Positions 1 to 9,843 of a stretch of 64,000 nt of DNA are shown here, piece by piece. The position numbers and the translations under genes are program-made. The DNA lies in assembly GCF_016625195.1 (NCBI RefSeq), contig NZ_JACVUP010000002.1, positions 344,711-408,710 on the forward strand, read 5' to 3'. A model generated the notes under the pieces. The model was not told where the DNA came from, searched no databases, and saw only the letters and a list, made by a program, of their open reading frames with translations. The stretch comes from Erwinia sp. S63 (GTDB lineage Bacteria; Pseudomonadota; Gammaproteobacteria; Enterobacterales; Enterobacteriaceae). How positions within the stretch are numbered: the first letter of the stretch is position 1; each line of letters opens with the position of its first letter.

Positions 1-463
1 CATGAAAGAGATTGGTGGGCTGGAAACCAACCGTATCAATCAGCTGGTGGTGAAAGACACTCTGCAAACCACGCTGGATGATGACATCTACGCGATTGGT
101 GACTGCGCTTCCTGCGCACTGCCGGGCGGCGGTTTTGTGCCACCGCGTGCGCAGTCTGCACACCAGATGGCTTCACGCGCGCTGGAAAACATTCTGGCGC
201 AACGCAAAGGCAAGCCGCTGAAAGCCTATGTCTATAAAGATCACGGTTCACTGGTGTCGCTGTCCCGCTTCACCACCGTGGGTAGCCTGATGGGTAATCT
301 GATGCGCGGGTCGATGATGGTAGAAGGGCGCATTGCGCGTTTCGTCTACATCTCTCTATATCGCATGCACCAGATTGCGCTCCATGGATACTTCAAAACT
401 GGCCTGATGATGCTGGTCGGTAGCCTGAACCGCGTGCTGCGTCCTCGCCTCAAGCTGCACTGA
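1..463 (+). CDS. ndh: NADH dehydrogenase II, C-terminal part (5' end outside window)
   Basis: This is the last ~153 residues of the single-subunit, non-proton-pumping NADH:quinone oxidoreductase of the inner membrane. It passes electrons from NADH to ubiquinone using FAD. The visible part carries the second nucleotide-binding signature YAIGDCA, whose Asp contacts FAD, the PPRAQ quinone-site region, and the amphipathic C-terminal tail ending RPRLKLH by which this family binds the membrane. The match to remembered E. coli Ndh is nearly collinear to the stop. The gene is cut only by the window edge: the frame is open at base 1, so the Met codon at base 2 is internal. Confidence 0.97.
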   Translation, partial: MKEIGGLETNRINQLVVKDTLQTTLDDDIYAIGDCASCALPGGGFVPPRAQSAHQMASRALENILAQRKGKPLKAYVYKDHGSLVSLSRFTTVGSLMGNLMRGSMMVEGRIARFVYISLYRMHQIALHGYFKTGLMMLVGSLNRVLRPRLKLH

Positions 464-470
464 TGATTTC

Positions 471-491
471 CGGGCGGTTAACGGCCGCCCG
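471..491 (+). terminator. hairpin after ndh, terminator-like without a T run
   Basis: A 7-bp GC stem (CGGGCGG with CCGCCCG, 7-base loop) starts 7 bp after the ndh stop. No T tract follows, so it may only protect the 3' end. The rest of the 296-bp gap up to ycfJ shows no gene I can support. Confidence 0.4.
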
Positions 492-759
492 ATGCCGCTC
501 TGCCTGCCGTAACCCGCTGAAAAACGACAGTTCAGCTTAAGGTTACGGTGTTATTTCAGCTTCTCTCAGAACTCTCCGAAAAACTGGCCCTGACGGGTTT
601 CCGCTGCGTTTCCTCCATTAATCTGATGTTGCAATTACGGACCATCTGTAAAACTTATATCCACAAACACGGCGCGGCGCGCACGCCGGTTATGCCTCGG
701 CTACACAGGATTTCGTAGCGGCAGGAATGCGCGGTAACAACATTCAGGAGGACATTCCT

Positions 760-1302
760 GTGAATAAATCAATGTTAGCGGGTATCGGTATCGGCGTAGC
801 AGCAGCGTTAGGGGTTGCCGCAGTCGCCAGCATGGATGTCTTTGATCGCGGCCCGCAGTATGCACAGGTTCTCTCGGCTACGCCGATTAAAGAGAGCATT
901 AAACAACCGCGACAGGAGTGTCGCAATGTGACGCTAACGCATCGTCGTCCAGTACAGGATGAGAACCGCATCGCTGGTTCAGTGCTGGGTGCAGTGGCGG
1001 GCGGCGTGCTCGGTCACCAGTTTGGTGGCGGTCGTGGGCGCGATGTCGCAACGGTAGCGGGCGCGCTGGCGGGCGGTTACGGTGGTAACCAGGTGCAGGG
1101 TGCAATGCAGGATCGTGATACCTACACCACCAACGAGCAGCGTTGCAAAACCGTTTATGACAAACAGGAAAAAATGCTGGGTTATGATGTGACCTATAAA
1201 ATAGGCGACCAGCAGGGCAAAATCCGCATGGAAAATGACCCTGGCACCCGCATTCCGCTCGACCGTAATGGTCAGCTGATCCTGAATTCGAATCAGGCCT
1301 GA
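760..1302 (+). CDS. ycfJ: YcfJ-like glycine-zipper outer-membrane/periplasmic protein
   Basis: This 180-residue protein is close to E. coli YcfJ (about 179 residues). It has an N-terminal hydrophobic segment (about residues 3-22) and a glycine-zipper stretch (about residues 70-110, repeats of GxxxG type such as GSVLGAVAGGVLG) typical of the Rick_17kDa_Anti/glycine zipper 2TM family. The exact function is unknown; the E. coli protein has been linked to biofilm. The start is GTG at 760: AGGAGG lies 8 bp upstream and the residues from here match the E. coli N-terminus, while the longer frame from 727 has no such support. In E. coli comR, bhsA and ldtC follow; here a terminator and mfd follow directly. 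Confidence 0.9.
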   Translation: MNKSMLAGIGIGVAAALGVAAVASMDVFDRGPQYAQVLSATPIKESIKQPRQECRNVTLTHRRPVQDENRIAGSVLGAVAGGVLGHQFGGGRGRDVATVAGALAGGYGGNQVQGAMQDRDTYTTNEQRCKTVYDKQEKMLGYDVTYKIGDQQGKIRMENDPGTRIPLDRNGQLILNSNQA

Positions 1303-1334
1303 TTGGGTAAAGACACGTCACAGCAGCAGTAACG

Positions 1335-1361
1335 AAAAAAGCGCCGTAAGGCGCTTTTTTT
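1335..1361. terminator. bidirectional rho-independent terminator between ycfJ and mfd
   Basis: An A-run, the stem GCGCC/GGCGC with a GTAA loop and a T-run of seven form a terminator usable on both strands. It ends ycfJ and may also stop mfd transcripts arriving from the other side. Confidence 0.85.
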
Positions 1362-1459
1362 ATGGCTCAAACACCGTCACGGCGTGAAGTGTGGCGCGCA
1401 GCGCAAGCCATGCTCATTGCCGCGCAATCTAGTCCACAATGCCGTGACGCAAGGGCGGG

Positions 1460-4400
1460 TTAAATCCGGTTCTTCGCCAGCTCGGCAATAAAGCCCTGCA
1501 CCCACTCCATACGAACTTTACGCTCCTCCAAATCGCGGGTGAACTTCAGACGCGTTGGGCCATCCAGTTTCCACTGTTTGGGATCTTTCTGTAGCAGGCC
1601 AATCAACCAGCCGGGATCAACCTGATTCTGTGGCGCGAACTCGAAGAATCCACCTTTATCACTGGCTTCGATTTTACGCACCCCAAGCGCCCGCGCCACC
1701 AGGCGTAGTCCGGCGACATCCAGCAGGTTACGCGCCGCATCTGGCAATTTGCCGAAACGGTCAATCATCTCCACTTTTAGTTCAGCCAGCTCTTGTTCAT
1801 CGCTCGCCGACGCCACGCGTTTATACAGTGACAGGCGAGTGTTCACATCCGGGATAAAATCATCCGGTAGCAGGGCAGGCATGCGCAGTTCGATTTCGGT
1901 CTGATTGCTGGTGAGATCTTCCAGCGACGGCTCGCGCCCGGCTTTCAGTGCATCCACGGCGTTTTCCAGCAGCTCCATATACAGCGTGAAGCCGATGGTT
2001 TCCATCTGTCCGCTCTGATCTTCACCCAACAGCTCACCAGCGCCGCGAATCTCGAGATCGTGGGTGGCCAGCGCAAAGCCGGCGCCCAAATCTTCCAGCG
2101 AGGCAATCGCTTCCAGACGCTTCTGCGCATCGGTGGTCATGGCTTTTGGATGCGGTGTTAACAGCCAGGCATAGGCCTGATGATGTGAACGACCGACGCG
2201 GCCACGCAGCTGATGCAACTGCGCCAGGCCAAAGTGGTCAGCACGCTCAATGATGATGGTGTTGGCGCTTGGCACATCAATACCGGTTTCGATGATGGTG
2301 GTACACACCAGCACGTTAAAGCGCTGGTGGTGGAAATCATTCATCACCCGTTCCAGATCGCGCTCGCGCATCTGGCCGTGACCGATGGCGATGCGGGCCT
2401 CCGGTACCAACTCCGCTAAACGCTGCGCGGCCTTTTCGATGTTCTCAACATCGTTGTACAGGTAGTAAACCTGACCGCCACGCAGGATTTCACGCAGCAG
2501 CGCTTCACGCACCACCAGGCTATCGTATTCGCGCACAAAGGTTTTCACCGCCAGACGACGCGCCGGTGGTGTGGCAATGATCGACAGATCGCGCATGCCG
2601 CTCATTGCCATATTTAGCGTACGTGGAATTGGCGTGGCGGTCAGCGTCAGGATATCAACATCAGCGCGCATCGCTTTGATGCGCTCTTTGTGACGCACAC
2701 CGAAGCGGTGCTCTTCATCGACAATCAGCAGGCCAAGGTCATGCCATTTCAGGTCGTTTGACAGCAGCTTGTGCGTGCCGATCAAAATATCCACTTTGCC
2801 TTCGCGGGCCTGTTCCAGCACCTGGCTCTGCTCTTTGGCGCTACGGAAGCGTGACAGCATCTCAATGCGCACTGGCCAGTTGGCAAAACGGTCACGGAAG
2901 TTGTCGTAATGTTGCTGCGCCAGCAGCGTAGTGGGTACCAGCACGGCGATTTGTTTGGCATTCTCCACCGCGAGGAAGGCAGCACGCATCGCAACTTCGG
3001 TCTTACCAAAGCCCACGTCACCGCACACCAGACGGTCCATCGCCAGCGGCTGGCACATATCGCTCAGCACGGCATTGATCGCCTGTCCCTGATCCGGCGT
3101 GGTCTCAAACGGGAAACCTTCGCAGAACAGCTGATACTGATCGCGATCGTGCTTAAAGGCGAAGCCGGTTTTGGCTGCACGCTGGGCGTAGATATCCAGC
3201 AGTTCGGCCGCCACATCGCGCACTTTCTCCGCCGCTTTTTGGCGCGCGCGTGACCAGGCATCGCTGCCGAGTTTGTGCAGCGGTGCATTCTCATCGGCAC
3301 CCCCCGCATAGCGGCTAATCAGATGCAGCGACGAAACCGGCACGTACAGCTTGGCATCGCCCGCGTAAGAGAGCATCAGATATTCCGCGACAATGCCGCC
3401 GGCTTCCAGCGTGGTCAGGCCAATATAACGGCCCACGCCATGTTCCAGATGCACCACAGGCTGGCCGGGATGCAGTTCAGCAAGGTTGCGAATCAGTACG
3501 TCGGGATTGATGGTGCGGCGATTGTCCTGGCGACGACGGCTAACGCGTTCGCCCAGCAGATCGCTTTCACAAATCAGCGCACGATGGCCTGCGCTATCAA
3601 TGAATCCGCGCTCGCTGGCACCGATCATCAAACTGTGTGGCTGTTTGGCGGCTTCTTCAAAGCGCTCAATCGGCTGTGGGCGCAGTTTGATGCGCGCCAG
3701 CAGCTCTTGCAGGCTTTCACGGCGACCTTCACTTTCTACCGAGAAAATGATTTGGCCATCGAACTGCTCCATGAACTGGCGCAGCAGATCGAGTGGCGCT
3801 TTAGCCTGTGCCTGCACCGTCAGTTCCGGCAGCGGTTGATAGCCGAGGTTGGTATTGGCGGCTTTTTCAGGCAGCGTTTCGCTGCTGAGCTGCATGCGCG
3901 GCCAGGCTTTCAGTTCTCCCAGCAACGCATCCGGGCGCAGCCACAACGTTGCGGGGTCCAGCAGCGGACGCATGGGGTCGATGCGGCGATTTTCGAAACG
4001 GGCGTTAGCATCCTGCCAGAAGCGATCGGCGCTGCCGTGCAGATCGCCACTGTTGAGCACCAGCGTGTTGGCGGGCAGATAGCTGAACAGCGTGGGCAAC
4101 TCCTGCTCAAAGAACAGCGGCTGCCAGTACTCGATCCCGGCAGGTAACGTGCCTTTGCTCACTTGCTGATAGACGTGTTCCGGCTCGCGGCGCACATCAA
4201 ACAACTCGCGCCAGCGGCTGCGGAACAGCTCGATAGCGGCTTTATCCGTCGGGAATTCATGGGCAGGCAGCAGATTGATCGCCTCAACCGCTTCCAGCGT
4301 GCGCTGGCTGTCCACATCGAACAGGCGCAGGCTGTCAATTTCGTCATCAAAGAAGTCGATGCGATAGGGCTGATCGCTGCCCATCGGGAACAGATCCAGC

Positions 4401-4903
4401 AGCGCGCCGCGCGTGGCGTACTCTCCATGTTCCATCACCTGATCGACATGGCGATAGCCAGCCTGCTCCAGCTGGTCGCGCAGGGCATCGCGCGAGAGTT
4501 TTTGCCCCTGCTTCATCACCAGCGCATGGCCATGCAGGAAACTGTGCGGACAGACGCGCTGCATCAGCGTGTTGACCGGCATAATCAGCATACCGCGGGT
4601 CATATTGGGCAGTTGGTATAAGGTGGAAAGACGGGCGGAGATAATATCCTGATGTGGCGAGAAGCTGTCGTAAGGCAGCGTTTCCCAGTCGGCGAGATTG
4701 GTGACCGGCAGATCGGTGAACTGGCGAATCTCCTCCTGCAGACGCAGGGCAGATTGCATATCCGGCGTAATCATCAGCACCGGACCCGGGTGGCGTTCGG
4801 TGATACTGGCGCACTCAACCGCCTGCGCGGCACCTATCAGTTCGCCGAGCTGACGATGATCGCCTGCTTTCGCAGGCAGGGTATAACGACTCTGTTCCGA
4901 CAT
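1460..4903 (-). CDS. mfd: transcription-repair coupling factor Mfd
   Basis: This is the ATP-dependent translocase that removes RNA polymerase stalled at DNA lesions and recruits UvrA. From the N-terminus come the UvrB-like module (about residues 1-350, including LPYDSFSPHQD), the RNAP-interaction domain (about 475-545), the RecG-like motor with Walker A GDVGFGKTE (about 625) and DEEH box VDEEHRFG (about 727), the TRG motif region around LHQLRGRVGRS, and the C-terminal autoinhibitory domain. The chosen ATG gives 1147 residues against 1148 in E. coli, with the collinear start MSEQSRYTLPAKAG. An AAGGAG is 16 bp upstream, a little far. An in-frame extension of 22 codons to 4969 is open but not conserved. 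Confidence 0.97.
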   Translation of the reverse strand: MSEQSRYTLPAKAGDHRQLGELIGAAQAVECASITERHPGPVLMITPDMQSALRLQEEIRQFTDLPVTNLADWETLPYDSFSPHQDIISARLSTLYQLPNMTRGMLIMPVNTLMQRVCPHSFLHGHALVMKQGQKLSRDALRDQLEQAGYRHVDQVMEHGEYATRGALLDLFPMGSDQPYRIDFFDDEIDSLRLFDVDSQRTLEAVEAINLLPAHEFPTDKAAIELFRSRWRELFDVRREPEHVYQQVSKGTLPAGIEYWQPLFFEQELPTLFSYLPANTLVLNSGDLHGSADRFWQDANARFENRRIDPMRPLLDPATLWLRPDALLGELKAWPRMQLSSETLPEKAANTNLGYQPLPELTVQAQAKAPLDLLRQFMEQFDGQIIFSVESEGRRESLQELLARIKLRPQPIERFEEAAKQPHSLMIGASERGFIDSAGHRALICESDLLGERVSRRRQDNRRTINPDVLIRNLAELHPGQPVVHLEHGVGRYIGLTTLEAGGIVAEYLMLSYAGDAKLYVPVSSLHLISRYAGGADENAPLHKLGSDAWSRARQKAAEKVRDVAAELLDIYAQRAAKTGFAFKHDRDQYQLFCEGFPFETTPDQGQAINAVLSDMCQPLAMDRLVCGDVGFGKTEVAMRAAFLAVENAKQIAVLVPTTLLAQQHYDNFRDRFANWPVRIEMLSRFRSAKEQSQVLEQAREGKVDILIGTHKLLSNDLKWHDLGLLIVDEEHRFGVRHKERIKAMRADVDILTLTATPIPRTLNMAMSGMRDLSIIATPPARRLAVKTFVREYDSLVVREALLREILRGGQVYYLYNDVENIEKAAQRLAELVPEARIAIGHGQMRERDLERVMNDFHHQRFNVLVCTTIIETGIDVPSANTIIIERADHFGLAQLHQLRGRVGRSHHQAYAWLLTPHPKAMTTDAQKRLEAIASLEDLGAGFALATHDLEIRGAGELLGEDQSGQMETIGFTLYMELLENAVDALKAGREPSLEDLTSNQTEIELRMPALLPDDFIPDVNTRLSLYKRVASASDEQELAELKVEMIDRFGKLPDAARNLLDVAGLRLVARALGVRKIEASDKGGFFEFAPQNQVDPGWLIGLLQKDPKQWKLDGPTRLKFTRDLEERKVRMEWVQGFIAELAKNRI

Positions 4904-4996
4904 AAGGACTCGACATTCTCTCCTTGGATTCCAGGGCGTCATCATTCCATAATCCGCCCCCAGGATCATCTGTCGCAGTGCTATTTCTCGGTATAG

Positions 4997-5206
4997 CTAC
5001 TTACTTGATTGCTGTGTGTAGTGCATGCGCGGACGATCGACGTTAGCCCAGGACAGCTCTTTTTCCAGATGATAGCTGTGGTTGCCGTCGTCCCACTTCA
5101 CGTAATAGCCGGTTGCCGCATCTCCCTGTTCAAAGACGTTGACGATCTCGCCTCTGATTTCTCCCGATTTGTGCTTAACAATACTGCCCTTCGGAAATCT
5201 GAACAT
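4997..5206 (-). CDS. small hypothetical protein, SH3-barrel/DUF2158 (YodC)-like
   Basis: This is a 69-residue soluble protein with a strong AAGGAG site 7 bp before its ATG. The pattern F-x-x-G-x-V-K-x-K-S-G near the start followed by V-K-W-D-D-G and E-K-E-L recalls the small beta-barrel YodC/DUF2158 proteins, but the similarity is only in pattern. Function is unknown. It lies between mfd and lolC, where E. coli has ycfT, and points the same way as mfd, 93 bp before the mfd start, so it could be the first gene of an mfd transcript. Confidence 0.65.
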   Translation of the reverse strand: MFRFPKGSIVKHKSGEIRGEIVNVFEQGDAATGYYVKWDDGNHSYHLEKELSWANVDRPRMHYTQQSSK

Positions 5207-5243
5207 GGGTATACTCCTTTTCGCCCGGCATCTTTCGCACCGT

Positions 5244-5317
5244 GGCGGCGTTGGCTGCGCCTACTAACCCCAGTCACTTACTGATGTAAGCTCCTGGGGA
5301 TTAGCAGGCTTGCCGCC
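5244..5317. repeat. nested inverted-repeat element upstream of lolC
   Basis: The core is CCCCAG (5268-5273) pairing with CTGGGG (5294-5299), with an inner TTAC/GTAA stem and TGAT loop. Outer arms GGCGGC (5244-5249) and GCCGCC (5312-5317) pair too. The sequence around TTACTGATGTAAGCTCCTGG resembles a dispersed intergenic motif I recall from several enterobacteria. It fills part of the 397-bp gap 5207-5603, in which I see no gene. Confidence 0.5.
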
Positions 5318-5440
5318 TTGCCACAGCACGAAATCTTTGGGCTGACTGCGGTGCTGATTAAATGGGCATACTGCGGTGCCGGCTGGACATAAATTTGTGC
5401 TACATGGAGAAGTCTACCGCAGGGCGTGCCTAATAAACGC

Positions 5441-5459
5441 ACAATGAGTATCATTATTT
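5441..5459. promoter_or_regulatory. weak Fur-box-like sequence upstream of lolC
   Basis: The core ATGAGTATCATTAT matches 12 of 14 bases of the central Fur consensus, about 13 of 19 over the full site. It lies 145 bp before lolC. Iron control of lolCDE is not expected, so this may be chance. Confidence 0.25.
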
Positions 5460-5603
5460 TGTCGCAATTTTATGCATTGACGCAGATTGCGACGTATTTG
5501 GATGCAACTTTGCCACAGACTCAGAGGGTTAGAGGTTTCATAAACAGGACGGCTCCTTTATCATCCCACTACTTATTTTCAGGCAACTGCCAAGACGGAT
5601 CTC

Positions 5604-6803
5604 ATGTATCAACCAGTCGCGTTATTCATCGGTTTGCGCTACATGCGTGGACGTGCCTCAGACCGCTTCGGTCGCTTCGTCTCCTGGCTTTCTACCATCG
5701 GTATCACGCTGGGCGTGCTGGCGCTGGTCACTGTGCTGTCAGTGATGAACGGCTTCGAGCGTGAGCTGGAAGGCAATATCCTCGGCCTGATGCCGCAAGC
5801 GCTGGTCACCAGCGACAAAGGCAGCATTAATCCACAGCAGGTGACGGCGGAGAGCCTCAAACTGCAGGGTGTCACGCGTGTGGCACCGCTGACCACCGCG
5901 GATGTGGTGCTGCAAAGCGCGCGCAATGTCTCGGTAGGCGTGATGCTGGGCATCAATCCTGACGAACAGGATCCGCTGACGCCGTACCTCGTCAATACCC
6001 AACAAAGCGTGCTGCAGCCGGGCCAATACAACGTGATTCTTGGCGAGCAGCTGGCGTCACAGCTGGGTGTCAAACGCGGCGATCAGCTGCGTCTGATGGT
6101 GCCGACGGTGAGTCAGTTCACGCCGGTCGGGCGTTTGCCCAGCCAGCGTATCTTCACGGTTGCAGGCACCTATGCCGCCAACAGTGAAGTCGATGCCTAT
6201 CAGATTTTGGTCAATCAGCAGGATGCCTCGCGCGTGATGCGCTATCCGCTGGGGAACATTACCGGCTGGCGTTTGTGGCTGGAGAAACCGTTGAATGTTG
6301 ATGCGTTCAGCGAACAGAAACTGCCGGATGGCCTGACGCTGAAAGACTGGCGCGAGCGCAAAGGCGATCTGTTCCAGGCGGTGCGCATGGAAAAAAATAT
6401 GATGGGGCTGCTGCTGAGCCTGATCATCGCGGTGGCGGCGTTTAACATCATTACTTCACTCGGCCTGCTGATCATGGAGAAGCAGGGCGAAGTGGCGATT
6501 CTGCAAACGCAGGGCTTAACTCGTCGACAGATTGTCGCGGTGTTTATGGTGCAGGGCGCCAGTGCCGGCATTATCGGTACCTTGCTCGGCACGCTGCTTG
6601 GCGTGCTGCTCGCCAGCCAGCTTAACAATCTGATGCCAGTGATTGGCCTGTTCCTTGATGGCGCGGCGCTGCCGGTCGATATCAATGCGTGGCAGGTGGT
6701 CACGATTGCGCTGGTCTCAATGATCGTTGCGCTGCTCTCTACCCTTTATCCGTCATGGCGCGCTGCCGCCGTTCAACCCGCTGAGGCTTTACGTTATGAG
6801 TAA
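5604..6803 (+). CDS. lolC: lipoprotein-releasing ABC transporter permease LolC
   Basis: LolC is one of two membrane subunits of LolCDE, which extracts mature lipoproteins from the inner membrane and hands them to the periplasmic chaperone LolA; LolC provides the LolA-docking hook. The protein is 399 residues, identical in length to E. coli LolC. It has one N-terminal membrane segment (about 25-47), a large periplasmic domain (about 48-265) and three C-terminal segments (about 270-295, 315-340, 360-385), the MacB/FtsX-type 4-TM plan. The end [12 protein letters not shown] is conserved. It overlaps lolD by 8 bp, so the three lol genes form a tight operon. The ribosome site before the ATG is weak. 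Confidence 0.97.
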   Translation: MYQPVALFIGLRYMRGRASDRFGRFVSWLSTIGITLGVLALVTVLSVMNGFERELEGNILGLMPQALVTSDKGSINPQQVTAESLKLQGVTRVAPLTTADVVLQSARNVSVGVMLGINPDEQDPLTPYLVNTQQSVLQPGQYNVILGEQLASQLGVKRGDQLRLMVPTVSQFTPVGRLPSQRIFTVAGTYAANSEVDAYQILVNQQDASRVMRYPLGNITGWRLWLEKPLNVDAFSEQKLPDGLTLKDWRERKGDLFQAVRMEKNMMGLLLSLIIAVAAFNIITSLGLLIMEKQGEVAILQTQGLTRRQIVAVFMVQGASAGIIGTLLGTLLGVLLASQLNNLMPVIGLFLDGAALPVDINAWQVVTIALVSMIVALLSTLYPSWRAAAVQPAEALRYE

Positions 6804-7497
6804 TACCCCTTTGTTGCAGTGTCGTGACCTGTGCAAACGCTATCAGGAAGGCAGCGTGCAGACCGATGTGCTGCGCAATGTGGCTTTTAGCCTACAGCCA
6901 GGCGAACTGACGGCCATCGTTGGTAGCTCCGGTTCGGGTAAAAGTACCTTACTGCATCTGCTGGGTGGCCTTGATGCGCCCACTTCGGGTGATGTGGTGT
7001 TTGATGGCAAATCACTGAATGCCATGTCTTCTGCCGCTAAAGCCGAACTGCGCAACCGCGAACTGGGATTTATCTATCAGTTCCACCATTTATTGCCCGA
7101 CTTCACGGCGTTAGAGAATGTGGCGATGCCGTTGCTGATTGGCAAAACTGCGAAAGCTGAAGCTTCCGCGCGCGCGCTGGAAATGCTGGCAGCGGTAGGA
7201 CTGGAAAAACGTGCTGCACATCGTCCTTCAGAGCTGTCTGGCGGTGAACGTCAGCGTGTGGCAATTGCGCGTGCGCTGGTGAACCGTCCGCGCCTGGTGA
7301 TGGCCGATGAACCGACCGGTAACCTGGATGCGCGTAACGCCGATGCGATTTTCAAACTGCTGGGTGAACTCAATCAGCAGCAGGGCACCGCATTTCTGGT
7401 GGTGACGCACGATCTGAATCTGGCTAAACGCCTGAATCGCCAAATGGAGATGCGTGACGGCCAACTGAGCGAGCATCTGACGCTGGGAGCCATCTAA
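6796..7497 (+). CDS. lolD: lipoprotein-releasing ABC transporter ATPase LolD
   Basis: LolD is the cytoplasmic ATPase of LolCDE. The 233 residues hold Walker [10 protein letters not shown] (43-51), the Q-loop Gln95, the ABC signature LSGGERQ (147-153), Walker B LVMADEP (167-173) and the H-loop TH near 203. The ATG at 6796 was chosen because it gives the family N-terminus MSNTPLLQC; an in-frame extension upstream lies inside lolC and looks spurious. The gene overlaps lolC by 8 bp and lolE by 1 bp (TAATG), which points to translational coupling. Confidence 0.97.
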   Translation: MSNTPLLQCRDLCKRYQEGSVQTDVLRNVAFSLQPGELTAIVGSSGSGKSTLLHLLGGLDAPTSGDVVFDGKSLNAMSSAAKAELRNRELGFIYQFHHLLPDFTALENVAMPLLIGKTAKAEASARALEMLAAVGLEKRAAHRPSELSGGERQRVAIARALVNRPRLVMADEPTGNLDARNADAIFKLLGELNQQQGTAFLVVTHDLNLAKRLNRQMEMRDGQLSEHLTLGAI

Positions 7498-8741
7498 TGG
7501 GTTCGTCATTATCCCTGCTGCTTGGCCTGCGCTTTAGTCGCGGTCGTCGGCGCGGTGGCATGGTCTCACTGATCTCCATCATCTCGACCATCGGCATCGC
7601 CCTCGGTGTCGCCGTGTTGATTATTGGCCTGAGCGCGATGAACGGTTTTGAGCGCGAGCTGAACAAGCGCATTCTGGCCGTGGTACCACACGGTGAAATC
7701 GAACCGGTGAATCAGCCTTTCCGCAACTGGCAGCCGATGATCGCACCGATTGAAAAGGTGCCGGGCATCGCTGCAGCGGCGCCTTATGTTAACTTCACCG
7801 GCTTGATTGAAAGTGGCGCAAAGATGCAGGCGCTGCAGGTAAAAGGTGTCGATCCGCAACAGGAATCACGTCTGAGCGCTTTGCCGAGCTTTGTCGATGG
7901 CGATGCGTGGCAGCAGTTCGGCGCAGATAAACAGCAGATCATCCTCGGTGGTGGCATTGCCAAATCGCTCAACGTGAAACAGGGCGATTGGATCACCATC
8001 ATGATCCCGAATAACGACGGTGAAAATAAGCTGCTGCAGCCGAAGCGTATTCGCCTGCAGGTGTCGGGCATTCTGCAACTCAGCGGCATGCTGGACCACA
8101 GCCTGGCATTGGTGCCCCTGGCGGATGCACAGAAATATCTCGATATGGGCGACAGCGTCAGTGGCATCGCGCTGAAGATGAGCGATCCGTTCCAGGCACA
8201 GAAACTGGTGCGCGATGCCGGTGAAGCCACCCACTCCTACGTCTATATTAAGAGCTGGATTGGCACTTACGGTTACATGTACCGCGATATCCAGATGATC
8301 CGCGCGATTATGTATCTGGCGATGGTGCTGGTGATCGGCGTGGCCTGTTTCAATATCGTCTCCACGTTGGTGATGGCGGTGAAAGACAAGAGCAGTGATA
8401 TTGCGGTGCTGCGCACGCTGGGAGCCAAAGATGGCCTGATCCGCGCCATCTTTATCTGGTATGGCTTGCTGGCCGGATTGCTCGGTAGCATCAGCGGCGT
8501 AGTGGTGGGCGTGCTGGTGGCGCTCAACCTGACGCCGATCATCCGTGGACTTGAGCATCTTACCGGCCATCAGCTGCTGGCGGGGGATATCTACTTTATC
8601 GATTTCCTGCCGTCGGAGCTGCACTGGATTGATGTGATTTCGGTGTTGGTGACTGCCATTCTGCTCAGTCTGATTGCCAGTTGGTATCCGGCGCGGCGTG
8701 CCAGTCGAATCGATCCCGCTCGCGTACTCAGCGGGCAATAA
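7497..8741 (+). CDS. lolE: lipoprotein-releasing ABC transporter permease LolE
   Basis: LolE is the partner of LolC and the subunit that first binds the outer-membrane-directed lipoprotein. The 414 residues match E. coli LolE in length, with the same 4-TM MacB-like plan: an N-terminal helix after [19 protein letters not shown], a periplasmic domain, and three helices at the C-terminus. It starts on the last base of the lolD stop. In E. coli nagK follows; here a hairpin and cobB come next, so nagK is absent at this place. Confidence 0.97.
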   Translation: MGSSLSLLLGLRFSRGRRRGGMVSLISIISTIGIALGVAVLIIGLSAMNGFERELNKRILAVVPHGEIEPVNQPFRNWQPMIAPIEKVPGIAAAAPYVNFTGLIESGAKMQALQVKGVDPQQESRLSALPSFVDGDAWQQFGADKQQIILGGGIAKSLNVKQGDWITIMIPNNDGENKLLQPKRIRLQVSGILQLSGMLDHSLALVPLADAQKYLDMGDSVSGIALKMSDPFQAQKLVRDAGEATHSYVYIKSWIGTYGYMYRDIQMIRAIMYLAMVLVIGVACFNIVSTLVMAVKDKSSDIAVLRTLGAKDGLIRAIFIWYGLLAGLLGSISGVVVGVLVALNLTPIIRGLEHLTGHQLLAGDIYFIDFLPSELHWIDVISVLVTAILLSLIASWYPARRASRIDPARVLSGQ

Positions 8742-8752
8742 GGATATAAAAC

Positions 8753-8772
8753 GCAGCCGCCTTCGCGGCTGC
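8753..8772 (+). terminator. hairpin after lolE
   Basis: A perfect 8-bp stem GCAGCCGC/GCGGCTGC with a CTTC tetraloop lies 11 bp after the lolE stop. Only a short T run follows (CATTTT), so termination may be partial. Confidence 0.6.
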
Positions 8773-8890
8773 GCACATTTTCAGCGTCTGTGGCATGCAG
8801 CCGTCATGCGCAGCCGCTATTATCGGGAACCATTATCCCGAGCTAAACACCCGACATGCGGTGATAACCACCGCAGCATAAGGAGCCTTT

Positions 8891-9724
8891 ATGCGCATAC
8901 CGCGCCGCCGCCTACGACTCGCCCGCGACAAGAAAAATCGCCGCAAAGTGCATCAGCGCTTTCGCCAGCGCATCTTTGAACGCGATCGCAAAGCTGAACT
9001 GGCTGCGCATCCGCTACCGCGCGTAGTGGTATTGACCGGCGCTGGCATCTCCGCCGAGTCGGGCATTCAAACCTTCCGCGCTGCCGACGGACTATGGGAA
9101 GAGCATCGGGTTGAAGATGTCGCCACGCCAGAAGGTTTTCATCGCAATCCCGATCTGGTGCAGGGTTTCTATAATGCGCGTCGCCGTCAGTTACAACAGC
9201 CGGAGATTCAGCCGAACGCTGCGCACAAAGCGCTGGCCGAGCTGGAGCAGGTGTTGGGCGACAACTTTCTGCTGGTGACGCAAAACATCGACAATCTGCA
9301 TGAGCGTGCCGGGAGTCAGCGCGTGTTGCATATGCACGGTGAATTGCTGAAAGTGCGCTGTGAAAGCAGTGGTCAGGTGCTGGACTGGACGGAAGATGTG
9401 AAGCCAGACGATCGCTGCACCTGCTGCCAGTTCCCGGCACGACTGCGTCCGCATGTGGTGTGGTTTGGTGAAATGCCGCTGGGCATGGAAGAAATTTATC
9501 AGGCGATCGAGAAAGCAAATCTGTTTATCGCCATTGGCACATCGGGCCACGTTTATCCAGCCGCCGGCTTTGTCCATGAAGCAAAACTGCAGGGCGCGCA
9601 TACCGTTGAACTTAATCTGGAGCCGAGCCAGGTCGGGAATGAGTTCGCGGAGAGCCAGTATGGTTTAGCCAGTGAAGTGGTGCCGGATTATGTGCACACC
9701 TTTTTGCGCGGTCTGTATAAGTAA
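8891..9724 (+). CDS. cobB: NAD-dependent protein deacylase CobB (sirtuin)
   Basis: CobB removes acetyl and succinyl groups from protein lysines using NAD+, for example activating acetyl-CoA synthetase. The 277 residues show the sirtuin NAD motif GAGISAESG (50-58), [10 protein letters not shown] (132-141), catalytic His149 in HMHG and a cysteine cluster C157, C176, C178, C179 for the zinc module. The first ~40 residues are very Arg/Lys-rich, as in the long E. coli form. AAGGAG sits 7 bp before the ATG. Confidence 0.96.
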   Translation: MRIPRRRLRLARDKKNRRKVHQRFRQRIFERDRKAELAAHPLPRVVVLTGAGISAESGIQTFRAADGLWEEHRVEDVATPEGFHRNPDLVQGFYNARRRQLQQPEIQPNAAHKALAELEQVLGDNFLLVTQNIDNLHERAGSQRVLHMHGELLKVRCESSGQVLDWTEDVKPDDRCTCCQFPARLRPHVVWFGEMPLGMEEIYQAIEKANLFIAIGTSGHVYPAAGFVHEAKLQGAHTVELNLEPSQVGNEFAESQYGLASEVVPDYVHTFLRGLYK

Positions 9725-9789
9725 GACGATATCTGGTTAAGCACTTTGCGCTGAGAACGCTAACCTGAAGGATAATGATTTGACGCAAC

Positions 9790-9810
9790 ATGGCGCGCCT
9801 CACGCGCCAT
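9790..9810. terminator. palindromic hairpin between cobB and pepT
   Basis: A perfect 8-bp stem ATGGCGCG/CGCGCCAT with a 5-base loop follows cobB by 65 bp. There is no T run. It could end cobB transcripts or be an operator for pepT, whose ATG is 34 bp further on. Confidence 0.4.
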
Positions 9811-9843
9811 GATAATAACGCAGGTTCTTTAGAGGGATGACAA

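Noticed and set aside
3275..4147. 290-codon open frame on the strand opposite mfd
   Set aside because: It lies wholly inside mfd, has no ribosome site and its protein has no recognisable motif; high GC makes long antisense frames common.
5426..5764. 112-codon frame overlapping the start of lolC
   Set aside because: It runs out of frame into lolC and has no conserved content; the lolC start is well supported.
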